Origin: Planctomycetota bacterium
GTDB lineage: Bacteria; Planctomycetota; Uabimicrobiia; Uabimicrobiales; Uabimicrobiaceae
NCBI GenBank assembly: GCA_029260735.1
Contig: JAJDCR010000105.1
Location: 1 to 64,000 of the forward strand
Direction of reading: 5' to 3'
DNA: 64,000 nt
Position numbers and translations under genes: made by a program. The stretch's first letter is position 1, and each line of letters opens with the position of its first letter. The notes below the pieces were generated by a model. The model saw only the letters and a list, made by a program, of their open reading frames with translations. It had not been told where the DNA came from and made no database searches. Shown piece by piece: positions 18,292-25,738 of this stretch.

Positions 18292-18450
18292 TAACCGCAG
18301 ATTAAATGATTATCGCGGATTAAGTCTAAGAGAAGAAAACGACCGCTGATTAAACGGATTAAATGATTACGCGGATTAAGCCTAAGAGAAGAAAACGGTC
18401 GCTGATTAAGCAGATTAAATGATTTTCCTGATTCATTTGAAGAGAAAAAA
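18292..18450. repeat. Tandem repeat, period 56-57 bp, about 2.5 copies
   Basis: Units begin at about 18300, 18357 and 18413, each starting GATTAAATGATT and containing GCGGATTAAG and AGAGAAGAAAACG. The third is incomplete and diverged. The core GCAGATTAA is shared with the repeat at 48532-48657, so this is a dispersed family. Spacing is immediate, without unique spacers, so it is not a CRISPR array. It lies in the gap 18208-18548, which holds no gene. Confidence 0.75.
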
Positions 18451-18548
18451 ATGCTTTGCTATGAGAGGGCTGACTGTTTAAAATCAAATGATGCTATTTT
18501 GATTCTATCGTTTTTCACAACAGTTCCCTAATAGGAGTTAAGCTAATT

Positions 18549-19922
18549 ATGCAATGGATTTTTCTTTCTTTAATAACAATATCTCTTTCTTTTCTCTCTG
18601 CTCAAAAAACCGATGAGCAGATGATCGCGCAAATCTTTGAAACGGCTCTCACCCAAGGGCACTCTTATGAAAATCTTCGAGAACTCTGTAAAGACATTGG
18701 CCCACGTCTTAGTGGTTCTGATAATGCGGCCAAAGCTGTTGAGTGGGGGCAAAAAAAACTGCAAGAAATGGGCGTTGACAGAGTATTCCTCCAAAAGGTC
18801 ATGGTTCCTCACTGGATTCGCGGGGAAAAAGAAAAAGCTCATCTTGTTAACTCTGCAAGTCTAGGAGACCAAACTCTCAATATTTGCGCTCTAGGCGGAA
18901 GTATTAGCACGGACAAAACAGGAGTAAGTGCAGAAATCATAGAAGTTCAAGAGTTCTCCGAACTAGCCAAGCTAGGAAAAGAAAAAATCCAAGGGAAAAT
19001 CGTCTTCTACAATCGTCCCATGAATCCTACCCACATCAACGCCTTTAGAGCTTACTCTAGTGCCGTGAGCCAAAGAAGCATGGGAGCAGTCGAAGCTGCT
19101 CCTTACGGAGCCGTTGCTGTCATTGTTCGCTCCATGAACTTGCGCATTGATGAATATCCTCACACCGGAGGAATGCGCTACAAGGAAGAGGTTACAAAAA
19201 TTCCTGCCGCTGCTATCAGCACCCAAGACGCTCAACTCCTTCATCAACTTCTAGCTAAGGAAAAAAGTGTAACTGTCTACATGAAAATGAGTTGCCAAAC
19301 TCTCCCTGACGCACCCTCTTACAACGTAGTAGGAGAAATTACAGGAAGCGAGTTTCCCGAAGAGATTATTGCGGTAGGAGGTCACCTAGACTCTTGGGAT
19401 TTAGGAGAAGGTGCTCATGACGATGGAGCAGGCTGTGTCCAGTCAATGGAAGTGCTTCGACTATTCAAAGCTATGAAGATCAAACCCAAAAGAACCCTCC
19501 GAACCGTCCTTTTCATGAACGAAGAAAACGGACTTCGCGGAGCTCTTGAATACGCAAGACTAGCCAAAGAAAACAAAGAATTCCACCTAGCCGCCATCGA
19601 AAGCGACTCTGGTGGATTCACTCCTCGCGGCTTCACCGTAGACGGCAAGCAAAGCAAACTCCAACAAATGCTCTCCTGGCTACCTCATTTCATTCCCTAT
19701 GGTATCTACTACTTTGCCGAAGGACGCTCAGGTGCCGACGTCAGCCAACTCAAAGATGGCCGCGCTACTCTCATGGGGTTTAAGCCCGATTCACAACGCT
19801 ACTTTGATTACCACCACGCATCAACGGATGTCTTTGAAGCGATTAATAAGCGTGAATTGGAATTAGGAAGTGCTGCCATTACAGGCTTAGTTTACTTGAT
19901 TGATCAGCATGGCTTGAAGTAA
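18549..19922 (+). CDS. Exported M28-family zinc aminopeptidase/carboxypeptidase
   Basis: The 457-aa protein has a signal peptide (~1-18), then a carboxypeptidase-Q-like layout with a PA domain (~120-250) inserted into the peptidase domain. The co-catalytic zinc set is visible: His279 and Asp281 (GGHLDSWDLG), bridging Asp291 (AHDDGAG), catalytic Glu325 with Glu326 (MNEENG), Asp353 (ESDSGG) and His423 (YHHAST). It likely trims peptides in the periplasm. It appears to be a single-gene unit. Confidence 0.9.
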   Translation: MQWIFLSLITISLSFLSAQKTDEQMIAQIFETALTQGHSYENLRELCKDIGPRLSGSDNAAKAVEWGQKKLQEMGVDRVFLQKVMVPHWIRGEKEKAHLVNSASLGDQTLNICALGGSISTDKTGVSAEIIEVQEFSELAKLGKEKIQGKIVFYNRPMNPTHINAFRAYSSAVSQRSMGAVEAAPYGAVAVIVRSMNLRIDEYPHTGGMRYKEEVTKIPAAAISTQDAQLLHQLLAKEKSVTVYMKMSCQTLPDAPSYNVVGEITGSEFPEEIIAVGGHLDSWDLGEGAHDDGAGCVQSMEVLRLFKAMKIKPKRTLRTVLFMNEENGLRGALEYARLAKENKEFHLAAIESDSGGFTPRGFTVDGKQSKLQQMLSWLPHFIPYGIYYFAEGRSGADVSQLKDGRATLMGFKPDSQRYFDYHHASTDVFEAINKRELELGSAAITGLVYLIDQHGLK

Positions 19923-19930
19923 AAGAGCTC

Positions 19931-20042
19931 TTCCATACACTGAAATGAAAGTGTTATATATCACAGCCCAGGGTAAAATGAGCCAAAGGCAAACGATACC
20001 CTGGGGACACCCAAAGGTCCAAAAATAATATTTGTATATGCA
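19931..20042. repeat. Dispersed repeat, copy A, with internal hairpin
   Basis: The segment from TTCCATACACTGAAA through TTATATATCACAGCCCAGGG to CCAAAAATAATATT recurs at 44974-45044. Copy A carries an extra ~32-bp segment forming CCCAGGGTA...TACCCTGGG, a stem of about nine base pairs. It lies between the convergent peptidase and HAD genes and may also act as a terminator. Confidence 0.75.
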
Positions 20043-20069
20043 ATGAGAAGTCAAATACATCTTTTTGGC

Positions 20070-20708
20070 TTAAATACGCAGCGAGGAAAGACAGTCAATC
20101 ACTCGTACACCGCAAGTAGATAATCTTTTTGCACTCTGATGCCCACTTGGAATCAACCAACAATCCACTTCCATAGCTTCAGCCACCTCAACATCGTGAA
20201 TGGTATCCCCTATCATCAGAACCTCCTGAGGCTTAAAGCCTTGTCTAGAAACAAACTCTTTCCCTAGCTCTACCTTACCTGCAGCATGATGATTATCAAT
20301 TCCATTCACGGCAGTAAATGTTTTATCCAAATCAAAATCAGTAACTGCTTGCGCCAAGTAATTTTTCTTACTCGCAGACAGTACTGATTGGGTCATTGTT
20401 GATTGAGAAATTTGACCTATCACTTCTAAAGCATCATACCGAAGTTGACAAAGCTTACGTTTCCGCTCATATTCCTCAATAAATTCCGAACTAATAGACT
20501 CAAAGGATTCCTTAGAGAAATCAAAACCTATTTCTTCATAGTAGTCTTTCACCGGAAAAGTAAAGACATCTTGATAATAATCGCTAGATATTTCGGGCAA
20601 TTGACACCGAACCAGAATAGAATTGACAATCTCCAGACAAAGCCAAGCATCGTCAAGAAGAGTTCCGTTCCAATCCCAAATTATGTGTTTGTAGTTTTTT
20701 ATGTTCAT
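20070..20708 (-). CDS. HAD-superfamily hydrolase (phosphoglycolate-phosphatase-like)
   Basis: The 212-aa protein has a Rossmann-like HAD core with a helical cap. Motif I is WDWNGTLLDD (nucleophile Asp12), motif II the Ser in LSASKKN, motif III the Lys in GKVELGKEF, and motif IV GDTIHDVEVA. The second position of motif I is Asn (D-W-N), not the usual acid/base Asp; many DWNGTLLD-type homologues exist, but this could alter phosphatase efficiency. It likely acts on a small phosphorylated metabolite. Confidence 0.85.
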   Translation of the reverse strand: MNIKNYKHIIWDWNGTLLDDAWLCLEIVNSILVRCQLPEISSDYYQDVFTFPVKDYYEEIGFDFSKESFESISSEFIEEYERKRKLCQLRYDALEVIGQISQSTMTQSVLSASKKNYLAQAVTDFDLDKTFTAVNGIDNHHAAGKVELGKEFVSRQGFKPQEVLMIGDTIHDVEVAEAMEVDCWLIPSGHQSAKRLSTCGVRVIDCLSSLRI

Positions 20709-20791
20709 GTTTTTATTTCTATTATAGAAATCAGCGTTGTCTGATTAGGTTTTTACCTAGTAAATGAAATCGGACAACAGGAAAAGGTATG

Positions 20792-21208
20792 TTAGGGGGG
20801 GAATCCCCCTAGTTGGAAAACCATTGCATAAGCCGCAATCACAGATATTCCCAACAATATAAGAAAAAAAAGCTGGAGAGAAAGAACTAAATTATGCCAA
20901 TGCTGAATCTTAATTTTCCCTTTAGCCGTCAACAAAAAATGGCAAATTTCAGCATCTAACCAAATAACAAAAAAACCGCTAATCAGATAGAAAGAAAGAT
21001 GAGATTCCACAGAAGATATCATCATCATCAGAAACTCTACCACTCTAGAAACAGGAGCATGCATTTCTCTAATAAAATCAATCATTGCTTCTAGCTGAAA
21101 AACCCAAAAGAGCAAAAGGATTGCAGGCAATAAAAGATGTACCTTAACCTGAGAAGGAACTTGATCAAAAAATTTTTTGATCAAAAGATTGCTAATTATC
21201 GTTTTCAT
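20792..21208 (-). CDS. Uncharacterised membrane protein with three helices
   Basis: The start is taken at the ATG (MKTIISN), since the frame upstream opens only with TTG; a GGGA sits 6-7 bp before this ATG. The 138-aa product has hydrophobic segments at about 24-42, 68-88 and 106-132. I recognise no motif or family. The neighbouring HAD gene lies 83 bp downstream on the same strand. Function unknown. Confidence 0.6.
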   Translation of the reverse strand: MKTIISNLLIKKFFDQVPSQVKVHLLLPAILLLFWVFQLEAMIDFIREMHAPVSRVVEFLMMMISSVESHLSFYLISGFFVIWLDAEICHFLLTAKGKIKIQHWHNLVLSLQLFFLILLGISVIAAYAMVFQLGGFPP

Positions 21209-21298
21209 TTTCAATCCCAAACAAAGATCTAATCATACAAAAACATCACATGTTTTTAATTATCTAAGCCCCCAAAAGCCCTAATATCCTACCAGGGC

Positions 21299-21494
21299 GT
21301 TGCGGACAACCACAAGGGCCCTTGCGGGCGGCCTTTGTAGTTGTCCCTACAGGATATAACTACGCGATAGAAAATAATTTGTAGGTTGTACCGGCTGGTA
21401 TTGGGCTATTTGGTTTACCTGAGTTCGTTTCTACGATGTAATGTAGGGACAACTACGAGGGCCGTCCGCAAGGACCCTCGTGGTTGTCCGTTAC
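21299..21494. repeat. 196-bp inverted-repeat element (52-bp arms, 45/52 identical)
   Basis: The left arm (21299-21350) and the reverse complement of the right arm (21443-21494) share CGGACAACCAC and TAGTTGTCCCTAC, with seven mismatches in 52. Each arm also contains its own shorter dyad (for example CAAGGGCCCTTG at 21313-21324). The 92-bp spacer has no gene. GC content is well above the surroundings. It sits between the membrane-protein and kinase genes and resembles a non-autonomous mobile or intergenic palindromic unit. Confidence 0.8.
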
Positions 21495-21537
21495 GTATCC
21501 CCCCGAAAAGACCTTTTCCCCACCATAAATCTAAACC

Positions 21538-22785
21538 TCACGAAACCAACAAACGGTGCAACAAAGTACCTCGGTATTGCTTAACTAACTCTAACCCTTC
21601 ACTCGTAAAAATTTCCGGGCGAATAGCTCGGCGCAAGCGAATTTTGCCGTCTTCTTGGAGAAAGCGTAGTTGCTTGAGTTGCTCTTGGGTATATTCTTTA
21701 AAATGGCTTTCGTGGATTTCGAGGTAGGATTGAATAGAGTTATTCGTAGGCCCAAAACCTTCTGCATACATGTATTTTTGTTCGAGGTCATTGCCGACAG
21801 AAATGGCGTCTTGGTAGCGTTTTTCAGGGTCCATGCTGAGCATTTTCATGATAATTTCAGAGAGAACAAGGGGGATATCGTTCATCACTTGATGAGGAGG
21901 AAGAATAGTGCGGGCGTGTTTTTGGCGAATGTATTCGATTTGAGACTTGGAATCGATTTTACGGGGAGTGAGAAATAGGTTGATCCCCGTAAGCATTTGG
22001 TAAGAAACTACTCCCAGAGAAAATATATCTGCGCGGTGGTCAGACTCTTTTCTGTTGATTTGCTCTGGAGACATGTAACCGAGCTTTCCTGTCAGGAGGC
22101 TAATTTCTTCATCTCCTCCTACGGCAATACCAAAATCGGAGAGTTTGCTCACTCCTTGGTTGTCAACCATGATGTTTTCAGGTGAAATATCTCGGTGAAT
22201 AATTGATTTGTGGGCATAGCCAAGAGCACGGCAAATTCGACTAATGATAAAAGAGGTTAAGATGGGAGGGACTAAGATTTTTTCGTGGAGATGTTCTCGA
22301 TACAAATTGCCTAAGTCTGTTCCTTCGACATAGTCCATAGCAATCAGATAAAGCTTTTGTTCTCCTTCTCTCCGCGAATGAGAAAGAACTCGTCTTGGTC
22401 GAGACGAGCGATTACGTCGTAGATGACTGTTTCTTCGTCTTACAGGTTTTTGAGGAGCGGGCTCTTGGTACTCAAGCCCTGTAATCTCAGATTGAAACTC
22501 GGCAGGCAAAGCACTAACAGGTATAGACTCAAGCCCATACGTCTTAACAATGTTTTCATGGCGCAGATGAGTCGCAATATTTGCCTCTTTTTTTAACATC
22601 TCAATATGCTCAGGAGAGACAGTCCGAATCGTTTTCAAAACCACGAGGTCATCTACTCCCTCACAGTGTTTTTCTGCTAGATAAACAATTCCCATTCCTC
22701 CGCGTCCAATTTCTTGCAATATCGTATAAGATGAACTTGAAGGAAAAGACAACCCATCCAGGTTAGATAGCTCTTTATCGCTCAT
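21538..22785 (-). CDS. Hanks-type Ser/Thr protein kinase
   Basis: This 415-aa soluble kinase has all catalytic residues: glycine loop GRGGMGIVY (27-35), Lys51 (VVLKT), HRDISPEN (Asp189, Asn194), DFG (207-209), and SPEQ in the activation segment. An Arg/Ser-rich insertion (~110-140, e.g. RRRNSHLRRNRSSRPRRVL) lies between the C helix and the hinge strand, an unusual place for one. No membrane helix follows; the C-terminal ~90 residues form a short helical tail. It is the last gene of an eight-gene cluster that also encodes a pseudokinase. Confidence 0.92.
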   Translation of the reverse strand: MSDKELSNLDGLSFPSSSSYTILQEIGRGGMGIVYLAEKHCEGVDDLVVLKTIRTVSPEHIEMLKKEANIATHLRHENIVKTYGLESIPVSALPAEFQSEITGLEYQEPAPQKPVRRRNSHLRRNRSSRPRRVLSHSRREGEQKLYLIAMDYVEGTDLGNLYREHLHEKILVPPILTSFIISRICRALGYAHKSIIHRDISPENIMVDNQGVSKLSDFGIAVGGDEEISLLTGKLGYMSPEQINRKESDHRADIFSLGVVSYQMLTGINLFLTPRKIDSKSQIEYIRQKHARTILPPHQVMNDIPLVLSEIIMKMLSMDPEKRYQDAISVGNDLEQKYMYAEGFGPTNNSIQSYLEIHESHFKEYTQEQLKQLRFLQEDGKIRLRRAIRPEIFTSEGLELVKQYRGTLLHRLLVS

Positions 22786-22807
22786 GAAAACCTTCCTTAA
22801 GTTAGTT

Positions 22808-23446
22808 TTACTCCCCCTTAATCATGGGAACAAAACGAACAGACATTACTTTTTTTCGCTGCACTTTCCCCGCAAGGTTCTTTGTTATATAAAGCAGCTC
22901 TTGTCCAAAAACTTGCTCTCCCACAGGCACGATCATTCGCCCTCCTGGTTTAAGTTGCTCGATTAATTTTTCGGGGACTTGGACGGGAGCACAAGCGACG
23001 AGGATTGCATCAAAAGGAGCCTCCTCTGGCCACCCTCCATAACCATCTCCTACTTTTAAGTGAATATTATTATAGCCGAGAAGAGATAAGGTAGATTTTG
23101 CTTTTTGAGATAAGCTATCAATAACCTCAATGGAATAAATATCCTTTGCCACTTCTGCTAAAACAGCGCTTTGATAGCCACAACCTGTTCCTATCTCTAA
23201 AACCCTTTCTTCTCCTTCTAGAGCGAGGATTTCTGTCATAAAGGCAACCATAAAAGGCTGAGAAATAGTTTGCCCTGCTCCTATAGAAAGAGGTCTATCT
23301 TCATAAGCATATTTTTGCTGGCTCTCTGTAACAAAGCAATGCCGAGGAACTCTTAAAAGCGCTTCGATAACTCGAGAATCTTTTACCCCTCGTTCTGTTG
23401 CTATAATTTGCTCTTCTACCATTTTTTGGCAAAGATTTTTTGCCAT
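22808..23446 (-). CDS. pcm: Protein-L-isoaspartate O-methyltransferase
   Basis: This repairs isoaspartyl residues in damaged proteins with S-adenosylmethionine. The 212-aa form starts at an ATG (MAKNLCQKMVEEQ) that aligns with the usual start of the family; a TTG four codons upstream, better spaced from a GAGGG, is an alternative. Signatures are GAGQTISQPFMVAFMTEIL, the SAM loop LEIGTGCGYQSAVLA, and the late PVG motif (MIVPVG). The frame is open further upstream, but that part lies inside the pseudokinase gene. Just 14 bp separates the two genes. Confidence 0.9.
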   Translation of the reverse strand: MAKNLCQKMVEEQIIATERGVKDSRVIEALLRVPRHCFVTESQQKYAYEDRPLSIGAGQTISQPFMVAFMTEILALEGEERVLEIGTGCGYQSAVLAEVAKDIYSIEVIDSLSQKAKSTLSLLGYNNIHLKVGDGYGGWPEEAPFDAILVACAPVQVPEKLIEQLKPGGRMIVPVGEQVFGQELLYITKNLAGKVQRKKVMSVRFVPMIKGE

Positions 23447-23460
23447 TTCCTCATTCAAAT

Positions 23461-25101
23461 TTAAGCCCTCGCCTTTTTCTGAGCAAGAACTCTCTCTTGG
23501 CGACGTAAATCTCTTCTCCTTCTTTGGATCATCCCTTGCTCCATCTGATGCCGAAGAAAGGCTGCGATATAAGGAATAGCTACCCCCATAGTAATCCCAA
23601 AGAAAACAAAGATAATACACACTGCCCGTCCATCCAATCCGTACCACCCCCCTTGGTTGTCCACTTGCTGCCAAAAGCCTAAGCCAACAATACCGCTAAA
23701 AAAAGTCGCTAAAAAAGGGGTAAAAAAACTATTGAGCACAAACTCTCCCTTAAGATCCCAGAAAGGAATAAAGAAAATAGCCACTCCAATAATAAACATG
23801 GTTATATAAACCATTTGTTGAATAATACCAGGCCAGTTTTGAATTACTTCTAAGGGAAGAAAAAATATGCTTAAGTGATCTTCTGCTGTATTGGCTGGAG
23901 TCGTCTGGTAAGCCCACCCTAGGGTAATAAGCAAAAGAATAAGACAAGCCACTCCATGACGAAGTAAAAATAACGACCACAGAGGAACTTTTTCTAGAGG
24001 ATCTAAAATTTCATTATGAATATTGGCAATCATTACAACAGAGTCAGCATCTATACGTTTGGTTTTTCGCAAAATCTTTTTGATTTCAACTTCCGCTTGC
24101 TCTTGAGAAATCATGTTGCTTGACTCAATATGAGCATCTGAATATTCATCAGAATACGCAGGCTCCGCCATAACAACTTCCGCATCTATTGTTTGCCGAG
24201 CAGACATCTGTTCCGCTTGGTAAGCGTTGTATTCTTCAGAATCAGCAGGGACAGCCTCCATGGAAGTATGCCTAACACTTACGGGAACGGGAGGGGGAAC
24301 ATAGATTCGATCAGGTTGGCCTCCTGATTTGAGAAGGCGGGTTAAATCCCGATGCATTTCATTGGGGTGATTGTAGCGATTTCCAAAATCAGCCACTGCT
24401 TTTAAAATAATAGCAGCTAGTCTCTTTTTGATATTGTGCTCTTGAAGAGTATCTACCATGTCTTGTCCAGAAACTCTTTTACCTGTAAGCATTTCTGACA
24501 ACATAATTCCGACAGCATAGATATCACTTTTGGAATCATCAAATATTTTATCTTCCAAAACTTCACTAGGAAAGTAAGGTAAAATGGCTTGAATGTCTTC
24601 TGAAACTTTATCTTCCTGATAGTGGCTAGCGAGAAGCCTTTGCTCTAAATGACCAAAACCCAAGCCCAAAACTTTTACTTTTTTATCATCTGTAATAAGA
24701 ATTCTAGTTGGCCTTAAACCACCATGAATAATTCCCTTTGAGGCAGTATAACTAAGTACCTCTAAAATCTTACGAGCAATATAAACCGCAATATTAATCT
24801 TAATGTACTTTAATTCATAGATAAAAGTATAGAGTCTTCTTCCTGTAAGATAGTCCCAAACAGCAGCATAATTCCCTTCGTCCCAGTAGAGTAAAGGAGC
24901 AACACATTCATGCCCATGAGCTAAAGGTTTAAGGCTCGCTTCGCGAATCAAATTCCTCAATTGAGGATCTTCAATTAATTGAATAGCAACCTTATCTTCA
25001 CTATCAGCACTGCCTTGCCAAGTTTCTCCAAATGTGCCTTTCCAAATTCGCTTTTCGAATTTATATTCCCCAATTGATTTTGGTCTTTTGCTATCAGACA
25101 T
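23461..25101 (-). CDS. Membrane-anchored pseudokinase
   Basis: This 546-aa protein has a Hanks-kinase fold (~10-265) in which each key residue is changed. The beta-3 Lys is Gln41 (VAIQL); the HRDxxxxN loop reads HGGLRPTRI, so Asp becomes Gly128 and Asn becomes Arg133; the DFG reads GLG (146-148). The glycine loop (KGTFGETW) is still recognisable. A linker follows, then four or five membrane helices from ~375 onwards and a very basic C-terminal tail (RRRRRDLRRQERVLAQKK). The ATG overlaps the stop of the cytochrome b gene by one base (TGATG). It is likely a scaffold or sensor working with the active kinase two genes downstream. Confidence 0.85.
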   Translation of the reverse strand: MSDSKRPKSIGEYKFEKRIWKGTFGETWQGSADSEDKVAIQLIEDPQLRNLIREASLKPLAHGHECVAPLLYWDEGNYAAVWDYLTGRRLYTFIYELKYIKINIAVYIARKILEVLSYTASKGIIHGGLRPTRILITDDKKVKVLGLGFGHLEQRLLASHYQEDKVSEDIQAILPYFPSEVLEDKIFDDSKSDIYAVGIMLSEMLTGKRVSGQDMVDTLQEHNIKKRLAAIILKAVADFGNRYNHPNEMHRDLTRLLKSGGQPDRIYVPPPVPVSVRHTSMEAVPADSEEYNAYQAEQMSARQTIDAEVVMAEPAYSDEYSDAHIESSNMISQEQAEVEIKKILRKTKRIDADSVVMIANIHNEILDPLEKVPLWSLFLLRHGVACLILLLITLGWAYQTTPANTAEDHLSIFFLPLEVIQNWPGIIQQMVYITMFIIGVAIFFIPFWDLKGEFVLNSFFTPFLATFFSGIVGLGFWQQVDNQGGWYGLDGRAVCIIFVFFGITMGVAIPYIAAFLRHQMEQGMIQRRRRDLRRQERVLAQKKARA

Positions 25102-25727
25102 CAATTTCCTACCTTCTTTTTTGACCTACGAGGTCTTCTACGCGTAAACAACCATAGATAGAATAAAACGAGAAAATAAATCCCCACTGTTAAAACAATA
25201 CCATGCAAAGCAAACAAGTGTTGCAATGTAGTCGCATCCAGCTTTTCTCCTAGACCCAGAAAAGAAATCCAAACGCTCCCCAGCGGTATTTGCTGAAAAA
25301 AATAAAGTAAAAGAGAAAAAGTTTTTTGAGCCGCTGGAGTTGCCGATAAAAGAGTGCCCGCACAATAGCTCAAACAAATCAGGAAAAGTAACAAAGATAA
25401 AGTTAACCAATGAATCTCTCTGGGTCTGCGGTAAAAGCCCACCAAGAGATTTTTCAAAAAATAAATACTTGCTACAATTAGAAGTAAGTGAGCCCCAATA
25501 GAATGGCACCGAGAAACATACAAGACAAAAAAACTTCTTGTTTCTACCAATTGAACATTTTGTGGGATATAATGCAAAGAAAGATATAAACCTGTAATCA
25601 ATTCAAAAAAAAGAAGAAAAAAGGTTAAAAATCCTGGCAAAAACATCCACTGGACTTTCCCCCGAGAAATCGCGGGACGTAGAAAAAAAGTTTTAATGGA
25701 AAGACGATCATCTATCCATTTCAACAT
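25101..25727 (-). CDS. Cytochrome b (b6/bc1 N-terminal type) with one haem site
   Basis: The 208-aa protein has four or five membrane helices. Residues 75-107 align without gaps to helix B of cytochrome b6, ending in the shared PRE-x-x-W (102-107). Of the four haem-ligand positions, His75 and His175 remain (the low-potential bL/bp pair), while their partners 14-15 residues later are Tyr89 and Phe189/Tyr190. A single-haem protein is therefore predicted. The quinol-site GYxLPW motif is also lost (CAGTLLSATP). No Rieske protein or cytochrome c gene is near. It is translationally coupled to the pseudokinase. A terminal quinol oxidase role is unlikely. Confidence 0.75.
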   Translation of the reverse strand: MLKWIDDRLSIKTFFLRPAISRGKVQWMFLPGFLTFFLLFFELITGLYLSLHYIPQNVQLVETRSFFVLYVSRCHSIGAHLLLIVASIYFLKNLLVGFYRRPREIHWLTLSLLLFLICLSYCAGTLLSATPAAQKTFSLLLYFFQQIPLGSVWISFLGLGEKLDATTLQHLFALHGIVLTVGIYFLVLFYLWLFTRRRPRRSKKKVGN

Positions 25728-25738
25728 AAGATTATCCT

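Noticed and set aside
18292-18450. Possible CRISPR array
   Set aside because: Units are head to tail without unique spacers, and there are no cas genes in the window. The same holds for 48532-48657 and 60303-60379.
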